The translations under genes and the position numbers were made by a program. Shown one piece after another: positions 51,187 to 60,227 of a stretch of 64,000 bases of DNA; the first letter of the stretch is position 1, and every line of letters starts with the position of its first letter. Source of the DNA: Bacillus kexueae (lineage in GTDB: Bacteria > Bacillota > Bacilli > Bacillales > Aeribacillaceae); the NCBI RefSeq assembly GCF_022809095.1, contig NZ_JALAZE010000002.1:372001-436000 (forward strand). Reading direction: 5' to 3'. The notes beneath the pieces were generated by a model. It was not told the DNA's origin. It worked only from the letters and a program-made list of their open reading frames with translations, and did not search any database.

Positions 51187-51942
51187 ATGGGGAATACCGT
51201 AATAGATGTGCGGAATTTATTCTTTCAATATGATAAACGAACCGTATTAGCAAATATTCAATTACAGGTCGAGGAAGGTTCCTTCCTTGCTTTAGTTGGC
51301 CCGAATGGTTCAGGTAAATCTACATTATTAAAATGCATATTAGGTTTATTAAAACCACAAAAAGGGTCCATTCAATTATTCGGAAAAGATATTTCAAAAT
51401 TTCATGAATGGAACCGCATCGGATTTGTTTCTCAAAAAGCCAATAGCTTTAACAGTGGCTTTCCAGCAACAGTTTTCGAAGTAGTGTTGAGTGGATTAAC
51501 GGCTAAAATTGGCCTATTTCGTTTTTTCTCCAAAAAACATCATGATAAAGTGTTTGAGGCTCTGAAAGCTGTTCGGATGGAAGAGTTCGCGCACCGGAAT
51601 ATTGGCGAGCTTTCTGGAGGTCAACAGCAACGTGTGTTCATTGCGCGCGCGTTAGTTAGTGAGCCAGAGTTACTCATACTTGATGAACCGACTGTAGGTG
51701 TAGATGCAAGTACGGTTCAAAATTTTTACGATCTTCTTGAGCAGTTAAACAAAGATTTAGGAATTACGCTTATTCTCGTTACGCATGATACAGGAACGGT
51801 TACAGATAAAGTATCACATGTTGCTTGTTTAAATAAAACCCTCCACTTCCATGGTGATTCGAATAAATATAAGCAATTTCAAGAATCGGATTTAAATCAA
51901 TTTTACGGACACCCTGTTCATTTGCTAACGCACGAGCATTAA
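51187..51942 (+). CDS. znuC: Zinc ABC transporter ATP-binding protein
   Basis: ABC ATPase of 251 residues. Walker A GPNGSGKST near 38, Q-loop VSQKANSF near 82, signature LSGGQQQRV near 140, Walker B LLILDEP near 160, and the H-loop LVTHD near 195. Grouped with a metal ABC permease and a Zur regulator, so zinc (or manganese) import is the inferred substrate. No solute-binding protein gene (znuA) is in the window and must be encoded elsewhere. Confidence 0.9.
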   Translation: MGNTVIDVRNLFFQYDKRTVLANIQLQVEEGSFLALVGPNGSGKSTLLKCILGLLKPQKGSIQLFGKDISKFHEWNRIGFVSQKANSFNSGFPATVFEVVLSGLTAKIGLFRFFSKKHHDKVFEALKAVRMEEFAHRNIGELSGGQQQRVFIARALVSEPELLILDEPTVGVDASTVQNFYDLLEQLNKDLGITLILVTHDTGTVTDKVSHVACLNKTLHFHGDSNKYKQFQESDLNQFYGHPVHLLTHEH

Positions 51943-51957
51943 TTGGAGGATTTACTC

Positions 51958-52797
51958 ATGCTTCAAACCATATTTCAATACGAATTTTTACAAAATGCAT
52001 TTTTGTCAGGAATTTTAATAGGAATTATTGCTCCACTACTAGGAGTTTTTGTCGTAGTAAGACGACTCTCATTAATTGCAGATGCTTTAAGTCACGTGAC
52101 TTTAGCTGGGATTGCTGCGAGCTTACTGTTGACGAAAAAAGTAGCGGGTTTTTCAAGCTTAAATCCCATTTATTTTGGAATGGGATTTTCCGTAATTGGG
52201 TCTCTTTTTATCGAAAAGCTGCGTACGGTTTATAAACATTATGAGGAACTAGCCATTCCAATTATATTGTCAGCAGGGATAGGGCTTAGTGTTGTTTTCA
52301 TCTCAATAGCAGATGGCTTTAATACAGATTTATTTAGTTACTTATTTGGAAGTGTAAGTGCTGTAACGAGGACGGATTTGTACGTAATTGTAGGTATTAG
52401 TATTTACGTTCTTCTTTTTGTCACCATCTTTTTTAAAGAGCTTTTTAATCTGTCATTTGATGAAGAACATGCTGTAGCCTCTGGGTTACCAGCAAAATGG
52501 ATTCATTTTCTATTTATTTTAACGGTTGCCCTAGTCATTAGTGCTTCTATGCGCATTGTCGGTATATTATTGGTTTCATCCTTAATGACGTTGCCAGTGG
52601 CAGCAAGTATGCGTTTAACAAGTGGATTCAAGCAGACTGTATTTTTGTCAGTTCTGTTTGGGGAAATAGCCGTAATTAGCGGATTGGTTGTATCGTATTA
52701 TTTAGATTTAGCACCAGGAGGTACCATCGTTGTCTTTTCAGTCCTTCTATTAATCCTTTCCATTCTTTGGACAAAGGTGAAGTTAAAAAGGGGTTAA
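51958..52797 (+). CDS. znuB: Zinc/manganese ABC transporter permease
   Basis: ABC-3 family permease of 279 residues with eight or nine membrane helices. VVVRRLSLIADALSHVTLAGIA (about 29-50) is the conserved segment that contacts the ATPase. LVSSLMTLPVAASMRL near 203 is also typical. The ATG at 51958 follows ggagg; the frame starting at 51943 precedes the Shine-Dalgarno. 6 bases upstream of zur, so one operon. Confidence 0.92.
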   Translation: MLQTIFQYEFLQNAFLSGILIGIIAPLLGVFVVVRRLSLIADALSHVTLAGIAASLLLTKKVAGFSSLNPIYFGMGFSVIGSLFIEKLRTVYKHYEELAIPIILSAGIGLSVVFISIADGFNTDLFSYLFGSVSAVTRTDLYVIVGISIYVLLFVTIFFKELFNLSFDEEHAVASGLPAKWIHFLFILTVALVISASMRIVGILLVSSLMTLPVAASMRLTSGFKQTVFLSVLFGEIAVISGLVVSYYLDLAPGGTIVVFSVLLLILSILWTKVKLKRG

Positions 52798-52803
52798 AGA
52801 TAA

Positions 52804-53214
52804 ATGAACGTTCAGGAAGCATTGAATTATTTAAAGGAAAAGGGATATAAATACACTTCAAAAAGGGAAGAAATGCTTGAAATATTTGCAAAGTCAAATA
52901 AGTATTTAACAGCAAAAGATGTACTCGAAAAAATGAAAGATGATTATCCGGGGCTAAGTTTTGATACCATTTATCGTAATTTATCCTTATTTGCAGAATT
53001 GGACATTTTAGAAACAACAGAGCTTTCAGGAGAAAAGCATTTTCGATTTAGCTGCAATTTAGATCACCATCACCATCACTTTATTTGTTTAGACTGTGGA
53101 CAGACAAAAGAAATCCATTCATGTCCGATGGATTCATTGAAAGAACAATTAAATGGCTTTGATATAAGCGGACATAAATTCGAAATTTATGGAACATGTC
53201 CAGAATGTAAGTAG
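52804..53214 (+). CDS. zur: Zinc uptake regulator Zur (Fur family)
   Basis: Metalloregulator of 136 residues that represses zinc import when zinc is plentiful. The N-terminal winged helix (about 8-75) includes [14 protein letters not shown] and [17 protein letters not shown]. The dimerization domain has the sensory [12 protein letters not shown] cluster (near 81-92) and the structural zinc cysteines CLDC and CPEC (near the C-terminus). Position within a zinc ABC operon supports Zur rather than Fur or PerR. Confidence 0.93.
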   Translation: MNVQEALNYLKEKGYKYTSKREEMLEIFAKSNKYLTAKDVLEKMKDDYPGLSFDTIYRNLSLFAELDILETTELSGEKHFRFSCNLDHHHHHFICLDCGQTKEIHSCPMDSLKEQLNGFDISGHKFEIYGTCPECK

Positions 53215-53252
53215 AAAAGAGGTGCCAAAGCAATCCAGCTTTAGCACCTCTT
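53215..53252 (+). terminator. Terminator of the zinc operon
   Basis: AAAGAGGTGC-C-AAAGC, loop AATCCA, GCTTT-A-GCACCTCTTTT. Confidence 0.93.
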
Positions 53253-53270
53253 TTACATTAGTGTTTCAAT

Positions 53271-53864
53271 TCAAAAGCTACGAGATAATACGTTTTTAGA
53301 TGTTTGTTGCCAATGATGGTCAACCCACTTCTTTGCCTCTAGCCAATTAGATACGCGAATAACATTAGATGGAATAGGCTCCCTGTTATACGGGGCATCA
53401 AATAAAATTACGGGAATTTGAAGTTCTTCTGCTATCATAACAGCATTATCGTGCTTATCTTCAAAGAACACTTGGACATTGTGGTTTTTAGCTGCTTCAA
53501 TTTTATGATGACTTCCGACTAAGTCAACTTGATGGTAAAACAATTCATTTTCCTTGAACCAAGATAAGGTTAATTCCTCTAAGTGCTTTCTTCTTGCAGT
53601 AATATAAATTAAATGATGGGTCTCTTTCCAATTATTGAGGACCTCCTTCGCGAAAGGGGCTAATGGTGCCTCTTTATAGATAGCTGGTTCATTTTCATCC
53701 ATCCATTTCCAGAAATCTTCTTGAGAAATCTTCAAAAGAGAAGTTAAATCGTATTGTGTTATATCATCCAAAGTTATATTCAAGCCGAATGATTGGTTTA
53801 GATAGGGCACAAAAGTTTCAGTTGAGGTTACGGTACCGTCAATATCAATTCCTAGACGTAACAT
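53271..53864 (-). CDS. yqfW: 5'-nucleotidase-like HAD phosphatase (YqfW)
   Basis: HAD-superfamily protein of 197 residues. The nucleophile motif is LGIDIDGTVTSTE near the N-terminus (Asp at 7 and 9), motif II is ITARRKH near 92, and the motif III/IV region is FFEDKHDNAVMIAEEL near 133. It is related to 5'(3')-deoxyribonucleotidases. The ATG at 53862-53864 starts MLRLGIDID with aaggag 8 bases upstream. The gene ends close to the Zur operon terminator, and the substrate is unknown. Confidence 0.87.
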   Translation of the reverse strand: MLRLGIDIDGTVTSTETFVPYLNQSFGLNITLDDITQYDLTSLLKISQEDFWKWMDENEPAIYKEAPLAPFAKEVLNNWKETHHLIYITARRKHLEELTLSWFKENELFYHQVDLVGSHHKIEAAKNHNVQVFFEDKHDNAVMIAEELQIPVILFDAPYNREPIPSNVIRVSNWLEAKKWVDHHWQQTSKNVLSRSF

Positions 53865-54005
53865 AGTCAACACTCCTTGTCTGTGACGATATAATTAGTG
53901 TACCATACCTGTTATTAACTTTGGCTGTAAACTTTTACATTCATAATGATAAACGGTCGTACCCATACTATAAATGCTCCTACTTTTGAAAGCGAGGGAT
54001 TTAAT

Positions 54006-54383
54006 ATGGCCGATGAAAGAAATTACGATTATCACGGGGGTGCCAACTTCCGTGATGAGAATGAAAATAAAGCCATCAATGAAGATCGCGATTATTATAT
54101 GGAAGAAACGGCTGCTGAATTAGATTTACCGTTTAATGCAGTTGATCGAGATGAGGATAACCAAGAGTTAGATAACGGAATTGACAATAGCCGTACAATG
54201 GGATATGTAGGCTTAGCACTTTCTGTCATCTCATTATTCGTCCTTCCTGTTTTATTAGGAGCAGCAGGAATTGTCGTTGGATTTATGGCGAGAAGAAGAG
54301 GATCTTCAACGCTAGGGAGTTGGGCTATCGGGATTGGCATAGTTTCCGTTGTGTTAGGTCTGTTCGTCTTACCATTTTTCTAA
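54006..54383 (+). CDS. yqfX: YqfX-like membrane protein
   Basis: Protein of 125 residues with an acidic, Asn/Asp/Tyr-rich N-terminus (MADERNYDYHGGANFRDENE) and two membrane helices at the C-terminus (about 62-88 and 97-125) joined by ARRRGSS. The Gly-rich helices resemble a DUF4190-like hairpin. The ATG at 54006 is chosen after gagggattta. Convergent with ispG. The function is unknown. Confidence 0.8.
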   Translation: MADERNYDYHGGANFRDENENKAINEDRDYYMEETAAELDLPFNAVDRDEDNQELDNGIDNSRTMGYVGLALSVISLFVLPVLLGAAGIVVGFMARRRGSSTLGSWAIGIGIVSVVLGLFVLPFF

Positions 54384-54397
54384 AAAACAAAAAGAAA

Positions 54398-54425
54398 GCA
54401 GGGGCCCTAGGGTCCCTGCATTTTT
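54398..54425. terminator. Bidirectional terminator of yqfX and ispG
   Basis: GCAGGG, loop GCCCTAGGG, TCCCTGC flanked by A-rich and T-rich runs. The loop itself contains CCCTAGGG, which is palindromic. Confidence 0.88.
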
Positions 54426-54427
54426 CT

Positions 54428-55528
54428 TTAGTTTTGTTCTGCTGCCTTCTTAGCAAAGTATTCTTCTGCAATTTTGTCAATTTCTTTCTTTAATTCCTCA
54501 ACCATTGTTTCTTCAGGAACTTTGCGGACAATTTCGCCCTTTCTAAATAAAAGTCCTTCGCCTCGGGCACCTGCAATACCGATGTCAGCTTCACGAGCTT
54601 CTCCAGGGCCATTTACTGCACAACCTAGTACTGCGACTTTAATTGGTGCTTGAATCTTTGAAATGTATTCTTCCACTTCATTGGCAATGCTGATTAAATC
54701 AATCTCGATACGGCCACATGTTGGGCAAGAAATTAGTGTAGCAGCATTCGAAGCAAGGCCGAATGACTTCAATAATTCTCTCGCTACTTTTACTTCCTCT
54801 ACTGGATCTGCACTTAAGGAAACGCGAACTGTATTTCCGATTCCTTTATTTAATAATACGCCAAGACCTGCGGCACTTTTAACGGTACCTGCAAAAAGTG
54901 TACCGGATTCAGTAATACCCAGGTGTAGTGGATAATCGAAAGCTCTCGCTGCTTTTTCATATGCTTCAATAGCTAAGTTAACATCAGATGCTTTCATGGA
55001 AACGATAATATCATGGAAGTCTAAGTCCTCTAAAATTTTAATGTGATGAAGAGCACTCTCAACCATGCCGTCTGCAGTTGGGTATCCATACTTATCAAGG
55101 ATCCGCTTTTCTAATGAACCAGCGTTCACACCGATTCGAATTGGAATACCTCTTTCCTTTGCTGCATTAACAACAGCTTCAACTTTTTCACGACGACCGA
55201 TATTCCCAGGGTTTATTCTTATCTTATCCGCTCCGCCTTCAATTGCTTTTAAGGCAAGTCGATAATCAAAGTGAATGTCTACAACCAATGGAATATTGAT
55301 GCGCTTTTTAATCTCTTTGATTGCATTTGCTGCTCGCTCATCTGGGCAGGCAACGCGCACAACTTGACATCCTGCTTCTTCTAAACGATGGATTTCCTTT
55401 ACGGTTGCTTCAACATCATGTGTTTTCGTCGTTGTCATACTTTGGATAACAACTTCGTTATTTCCGCCTATTGTTAAATTCCCGACTTTTACGGGACGTG
55501 TTTTCGTACGATGTGTAATTTCTCTCAC
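54428..55528 (-). CDS. ispG: 4-hydroxy-3-methylbut-2-en-1-yl diphosphate synthase
   Basis: MEP pathway enzyme of 366 residues that converts MEcPP to HMBPP using a [4Fe-4S] cluster. N-terminal TIM barrel ([15 protein letters not shown] near 29, IRINPGNIG near 97) and C-terminal cluster domain with CPTCGR near 268 and CAVNGPGEA near 303. The GTG start at 55526-55528 has aggag 9 bases upstream. ispH, the next enzyme, is 8 kb away and also on the reverse strand. Confidence 0.97.
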   Translation of the reverse strand: MREITHRTKTRPVKVGNLTIGGNNEVVIQSMTTTKTHDVEATVKEIHRLEEAGCQVVRVACPDERAANAIKEIKKRINIPLVVDIHFDYRLALKAIEGGADKIRINPGNIGRREKVEAVVNAAKERGIPIRIGVNAGSLEKRILDKYGYPTADGMVESALHHIKILEDLDFHDIIVSMKASDVNLAIEAYEKAARAFDYPLHLGITESGTLFAGTVKSAAGLGVLLNKGIGNTVRVSLSADPVEEVKVARELLKSFGLASNAATLISCPTCGRIEIDLISIANEVEEYISKIQAPIKVAVLGCAVNGPGEAREADIGIAGARGEGLLFRKGEIVRKVPEETMVEELKKEIDKIAEEYFAKKAAEQN

Positions 55529-55639
55529 GAATCAATCGCTCCTTAAAAAAAGATGTTGGTAACATCAATTACTCTCCTCAATATTTTAACAATGTAAGGA
55601 ATCAATTGACAAGAAAGAAAACTGACCTTCATTTGAAGA

Positions 55640-55978
55640 TTATTTATATAATGGGAATTTATATGCTTCCCCAATGAGGATATTATGTGCCTTTGTAGAT
55701 GGGTTTAGTTGTTCGAAATCAGCAATAATCGTTTCAATTGAAATGTCTTCTGATTGTTCGTTTATTCGTTCCACAATTGATAAAACCGTATCACCTTTAT
55801 TCACTGTTATTAATTGGAATGAAATCGATTGATCTACATCAAATACTTCTAGTTGCTCTTCTTTTGTTACAAATGTTGCATTTTGCTCTTGAAAAGAGGG
55901 TAAAGTCCCTACCTTCAAGTCATAATAAACGATATATAAAGCCAATAAAGAAAAAATGACAATGAATAGTCTTTTCAT
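55640..55978 (-). CDS. yqfZ: YqfZ, LysM-like membrane-anchored protein
   Basis: Protein of 112 residues with a short N-terminal membrane anchor (about 3-20) followed by a LysM-like module (about 55-112: LITVNKGDTVLSIVERI ... LNPSTKAHNILIGEAYKFP). LysM modules bind peptidoglycan or chitin, so an extracytoplasmic wall-associated location is inferred. Next to ispG as in B. subtilis. The role is unknown. Confidence 0.82.
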   Translation of the reverse strand: MKRLFIVIFSLLALYIVYYDLKVGTLPSFQEQNATFVTKEEQLEVFDVDQSISFQLITVNKGDTVLSIVERINEQSEDISIETIIADFEQLNPSTKAHNILIGEAYKFPLYK

Positions 55979-56059
55979 TTTTAACCTCCACTAATATTTC
56001 CTTAATAAACATTTATGCTTGGACAAGCAAAACATGCAAAAAAAGGAGGGTCGATATAC

Positions 56060-57250
56060 ATGTTAACGCTTTTACTCGGTTTATTACCTTTCATCATGGT
56101 ACTGGGGAATTCTATGCTCATACCGATTCTCCCTGAACTGGAACAGTCATTAAAGCTTACGGCTACAGAGACAAGTTTAATTTTATCTGTATTTAACATA
56201 CCAGCTGCACTTGTCATTCCGTTTGTTGGCTTTTTTTCGGACCGTTATGGAAGAAAAAAAATTATTCTTTTTTCGTTACTGTTTATTTTTATAGGAGGAT
56301 TCCTTTGTTTTATGAGTGGCTTTTTAGATCGTAGTGATGATGCTTTCTCTCTTTTGCTGGGCGGGAGAGTATTGCAAGGGGTTGGGACAGGTGGCACAAC
56401 ACCTCTAGCAATGGCGTTAGTAGGTGATTTGTATACTGGTGAGAAAAGAGCAAAGCAGCTGGCCATTCTTGAAGTGTTTAATGGATCGGCCAAAATTTTA
56501 GCACCGATTATTGGAGCGCTCCTAGCTCTTTTTTCGTGGTATTTCCCGTTTGTTGTTTTTCCGTTGTTAAGTATTGTGTTAATAATGGCCATTTCACTTA
56601 AGTTAACCCCACAGGTTTCAGGAATTGATGTAATGAAATTATCGACATATAAAGATGAGGTTGTTAAAGTGTTAAAAAGCAAGTGGAATTTGCTAATAGG
56701 TACCTATCTTCTTGGTGGGATTGGACTGTTTATATTGTTCGGTATGCTTTACTATTTATCGTATCAAATTGAGGAAATCTTTCACATCGACGGATTCTTT
56801 AAAGGGTTTACTTTTGTGTTTCCCCTCGGTGCTTTAACGTTAACGTCGTATTGGACTGGAAAACGCCTGAAAGGTTCTACCGTAAACGAAGTTGATTTTT
56901 TAATGATAGGAAGTATCATTATGCTAATTTCGTTTTTCTTGATGATTTTTTTTCAATCATTCTCATTTTATTTAGGTCTATTAACTGTTGGATTTGGCGG
57001 TTTAGGTTTTGTGTTACCAACCATCAGTTTAATGATAACTTCATCAGTGGACGATCGGGAGCGTGGAATAGTCGTTGCTTTTTATGGAGTAGCTAGATTT
57101 GGGGGCGTGGCTTTAGGGCCAATTGTTTATAGCTTGCTTCTGGATAAACCTATCCTCTTATTTGTCTTGTCCTTCTTACTATTATTATTTTCCTCTTTTT
57201 TCTTCTGGGTTGTTCGAAAAGAGGGGAGATTCGTGTTAAGGAGGACATAA
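56060..57250 (+). CDS. MFS transporter
   Basis: Major facilitator superfamily protein of 396 residues with twelve predicted membrane helices. The conserved GFFSDRYGRKKI loop between helices 2 and 3 (near 59-70) and GGRVLQGVGTGGTTPLAMALVGDLY (near 103-127) mark it as a drug:H+ antiporter-like (DHA1) family member. The ATG at 56060 follows aaggaggg; upstream codons overlap nothing useful. The substrate is unknown. It replaces the yqgA position of B. subtilis. Confidence 0.88.
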   Translation: MLTLLLGLLPFIMVLGNSMLIPILPELEQSLKLTATETSLILSVFNIPAALVIPFVGFFSDRYGRKKIILFSLLFIFIGGFLCFMSGFLDRSDDAFSLLLGGRVLQGVGTGGTTPLAMALVGDLYTGEKRAKQLAILEVFNGSAKILAPIIGALLALFSWYFPFVVFPLLSIVLIMAISLKLTPQVSGIDVMKLSTYKDEVVKVLKSKWNLLIGTYLLGGIGLFILFGMLYYLSYQIEEIFHIDGFFKGFTFVFPLGALTLTSYWTGKRLKGSTVNEVDFLMIGSIIMLISFFLMIFFQSFSFYLGLLTVGFGGLGFVLPTISLMITSSVDDRERGIVVAFYGVARFGGVALGPIVYSLLLDKPILLFVLSFLLLLFSSFFFWVVRKEGRFVLRRT

Positions 57251-57361
57251 TTCCTATAACAGAAATCGACAAAATACCTAAATTTTTAGATTAAATTTAC
57301 ATTACCTTAATAATTGTCTGTCATAATGTACCTTGAATAAGAGTAGAAGAGGTCGGTGTAA

Positions 57362-59158
57362 ATGAAACGAATGAAATTTCCACGCGCTCAAAGGAGACAA
57401 TTGTTATCGAGATTCGAGCCTTTGCAACAAAAGATGATCAATATTTCTCTATGGAACAAAGTAAAAAGAAGGAATTCGATGGCAGAAATAAAGTGGTTGA
57501 AGTCTATCCCACTATCGGTACGATTAAATGTTCTTGTTTTAGTTTTACTCATCAGTTCCATTAGTATTGTAGGCTTTACTTCTTATCAAAAAGCAAGCGA
57601 AACAACGATTGAAATGATTGAGAAAAGGTTAATACGTGAGGTCAATACAACAGCGGAAATTTCGGAAAATTTAATGTTTGCATATGTTGGGGATGAACAA
57701 GAGTTTAACAAACGGTTCAATAAACAGGTTTTAACTAAACAATCCTCACAGCTTATACAAGATGGCTTACCGACCGATTTTTTCGTTGTAACCGAAGCGG
57801 AAGCTAAACCGCTTCCGATTAGTGAGAACAGTCAACTGACATTTACGGAAGACTTAATTACACAAATTAAAGAAAAGGATAACGGAATTATACATACAAA
57901 GATCAATGGTGAAGATTTCACTCTCTCGTTTAAGCAAATTCAAGAGTTAAAAGGGATTTTTCTTCTTGTTGTCCCAACAGAAAGTTACATGGGACCAATC
58001 AATCAACTAGCAAAGAATACAATTGCAACGGTCATAATTAGTACAATTATCATGGCATTCATTATTATCTTTATTGTCCGTAGCGTGACAAAACCATTAA
58101 CCATTTTGCGGTCTAAGATGAGAGAAATTCGGGAAGGGAATATTCAGTTAAATGTAGATGTGAAAACTTCGATTCCGGAAATTAATTCCCTTATAAAAAG
58201 CTTTAATGAAATGATTTTTCAAATGAGAACGATGATTAGTCATATTAATCAAACTACTTCTGAATTAACGGAAACGAGTGATCAGTTAAAGGTTTCCTCC
58301 GAAGAAGTTCTTCAATGGAACAATGAATTGTTAGGCTCCATTGAGGTTGTAAAGGGAGGAGCTGAAGAGGCAGCTGTTAGCTCCGAAAAAAGTGTGCAAA
58401 CATTCCAAGATATGAAAAATACAATACACTCTGTATTGCACGATATGAACCGATTATTTGGTTGTGCCGATGACATGAACCGGTCTTCTAAAGAGGGAGA
58501 AGAAAGTATTGATACTATGATTCGGACGTTAGACTCTTTTGAGGCAGAATTTGAGAAATTAACGAAAACCATTCGAGGTGTAAAAGACCATTCGTTGTCT
58601 ATTACGAAAGTAATCGGGATTATCCAATCCATTGCTGAGCAGACCAAGCTTTTAGCTTTAAATGCAACGATAGAAGCGGCAAGAGCTGGCGATGCTGGGA
58701 AAGGTTTTGCAGTTGTTGCAGAAGAAGTACGAAAGCTAGCAGACCAGTCTTCAAAAGCAACGGAAGAGATTACACGATCGGTAACATTGATGGAGCAGAC
58801 TGCCATGAATGCTTCAAAAGAATTTGAATTGATGGTTCAAAGTATTATTGAAGAATTATCAGTCGCTAAAAAGTCGAAAGAATCATTCGATAACTTAATG
58901 GCTGAAATTGATAATGTGAACTCAGTATTAAAAGGGACAACAACGAACTTAAAGCGTTTTAATGACATTATCCCTCAAATGGAAATGGCTGCTGAAAGTT
59001 TCTTGTCTGTTTCTCAGGAAACACTTGCGAGTGCAGAGCAAATGCAAGGTACGGCTCATGATCAAATGAACCGTATGAAAGAATCACATGTCATCAGCGT
59101 AACACTGTCCGAATTAGCCAACGCATTATCTACTACTACAAAAAAATTTAACGCTTAA
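57362..59158 (+). CDS. Methyl-accepting chemotaxis protein
   Basis: Chemoreceptor of 598 residues. First membrane span about 53-73, short extracellular ligand region about 75-218, second span about 220-242, HAMP about 243-296, then the signalling domain with the conserved hairpin tip [20 protein letters not shown] near 428-447 and [14 protein letters not shown] near 453. A basic, Arg-rich N-terminal extension of 39 residues precedes a second possible start, ATG at 57479, which has its own aagaagga. The ligand is unknown; I could not assign the sensor to a Cache class. Confidence 0.92.
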   Translation: MKRMKFPRAQRRQLLSRFEPLQQKMINISLWNKVKRRNSMAEIKWLKSIPLSVRLNVLVLVLLISSISIVGFTSYQKASETTIEMIEKRLIREVNTTAEISENLMFAYVGDEQEFNKRFNKQVLTKQSSQLIQDGLPTDFFVVTEAEAKPLPISENSQLTFTEDLITQIKEKDNGIIHTKINGEDFTLSFKQIQELKGIFLLVVPTESYMGPINQLAKNTIATVIISTIIMAFIIIFIVRSVTKPLTILRSKMREIREGNIQLNVDVKTSIPEINSLIKSFNEMIFQMRTMISHINQTTSELTETSDQLKVSSEEVLQWNNELLGSIEVVKGGAEEAAVSSEKSVQTFQDMKNTIHSVLHDMNRLFGCADDMNRSSKEGEESIDTMIRTLDSFEAEFEKLTKTIRGVKDHSLSITKVIGIIQSIAEQTKLLALNATIEAARAGDAGKGFAVVAEEVRKLADQSSKATEEITRSVTLMEQTAMNASKEFELMVQSIIEELSVAKKSKESFDNLMAEIDNVNSVLKGTTTNLKRFNDIIPQMEMAAESFLSVSQETLASAEQMQGTAHDQMNRMKESHVISVTLSELANALSTTTKKFNA

Positions 59159-59165
59159 TGAGAAG

Positions 59166-59205
59166 AAGGCACCGAAGGTTTGAGTCATGCTTCGGTGCCT
59201 TTTAT
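59166..59205. terminator. Terminator of the chemoreceptor gene
   Basis: AAGGCACCGAAG, 12-base loop, CTTCGGTGCCTTTT; perfect 12-bp stem, possibly shared with convergent yqgB. Confidence 0.93.
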
Positions 59206-59215
59206 ATAGCAATCG

Positions 59216-59986
59216 TTATTCATTAGGAATTTTTGGACTTGGAATTTCTTTGAAAGTTAAGAATAAGATCGTTAAGTGAATAAACCAGCTAATAGAAAAC
59301 TGAAGAGGTACAGTCGTTTGTAAAGTGTCCATCAAAGCAAAAAATACAGTGCTTAGCGTAACAGCGTATGCAGACAAAGTGAAAATTTGCTTGAAATTCA
59401 ATCGTTTGTTCAGTTTATTTTTGAACAAAATTCCAATGAGTGCAAGAATGGTAATCTCTATATATTTGGCAAATGAAGCCGTGAAATAAAGTAAAAAAAA
59501 CAGGACACTTAAGATGATCAGTTTTAACTCATTTACTTGTTTAATGAATTCGGCAATATCCTCTTTTGTCATAGTTCCTTCTATGATTGAATAATCTATC
59601 GTCTGTGCCATACCGTCTAAAACAATCGTCAATCCATCATTTAAAAACCCGATTGCGTTATGATATACTTCTACATCTTCATCGGATAAGGTGCCAGAAG
59701 GGTCAAAGAGTAAGATAAATCCATCTATGTTCTGCTCAATAAGCATTTCGTTTTCCGATTGCAAAGAGCCGTTTTCTATTGAAAATGGCGGTAAAGACGA
59801 AGTTACATTCGTTAAAGCATTTAACCCATTATGTACCCCCGTTCCCATATAAAAGGCGCTTGGTAAGAAGCTAATAAAGGAAAGAAGAAAAATAAAAAGG
59901 ATTGTCTTTCCTACTTTTTGAAAGCGAAACGTAGCAATTGTTTTTGGAGCGTATAAACTTTTTATCGTCTGTTGAAAAATATTCAT
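59216..59986 (-). CDS. yqgB: DUF1189 family membrane protein (YqgB)
   Basis: Protein of 256 residues with an N-terminal membrane span (about 27-49), a long extracellular segment (about 50-160) and three or four C-terminal helices (about 155-180, 185-205, 212-230, 235-248). It begins MNIFQQTIKSLYAPKTIATF, matching the DUF1189 family typified by B. subtilis YqgB of similar length. The function is unknown. Convergent with the chemoreceptor gene. Confidence 0.85.
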   Translation of the reverse strand: MNIFQQTIKSLYAPKTIATFRFQKVGKTILFIFLLSFISFLPSAFYMGTGVHNGLNALTNVTSSLPPFSIENGSLQSENEMLIEQNIDGFILLFDPSGTLSDEDVEVYHNAIGFLNDGLTIVLDGMAQTIDYSIIEGTMTKEDIAEFIKQVNELKLIILSVLFFLLYFTASFAKYIEITILALIGILFKNKLNKRLNFKQIFTLSAYAVTLSTVFFALMDTLQTTVPLQFSISWFIHLTILFLTFKEIPSPKIPNE

Positions 59987-60087
59987 CTAAATCTCCTTTC
60001 ATTAATGAAAATCCTTAATCATTGTAAGCTTTACATTCCCAAAGAGGCAAGTTCATTCATTTTTTGCTAGACAAACTGGGTATGTGA

Positions 60088-60118
60088 TGTAAAAATATGT
60101 ATGTAAATTTAATGTAAA
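60088..60118 (+). promoter_or_regulatory. TGTAAA direct repeats upstream of the Na/Pi cotransporter gene (possible PhoP box)
   Basis: TGTAAA occurs at 60088, 60102 and 60113; the last two are 11 bp apart, one helical turn. On the reverse strand this reads TTTACA repeats, similar to the PhoP box (TT-A/C/T-ACA repeats). Activity toward the downstream phosphate transporter is inference. Confidence 0.35.
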
Positions 60119-60227
60119 TTTTTCGTTAAATGATTAAAATACCCTTTACAATAAATAAACAATTCGTTAATAATGGTAGAGGTTGTAGATGTTTGTCGAA
60201 AAAAGACAAAATGAGGGGTTGAATTAG

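Noticed and set aside
56245-56682. Reverse frame of 145 codons
   Set aside because: Antisense to the MFS transporter gene, no supporting signals.
58312-58806. Reverse frame of 164 codons
   Set aside because: Antisense to the chemoreceptor signalling domain; the sequence mirrors the Ala/Glu-rich helices (Ser/Ala/Phe pattern).
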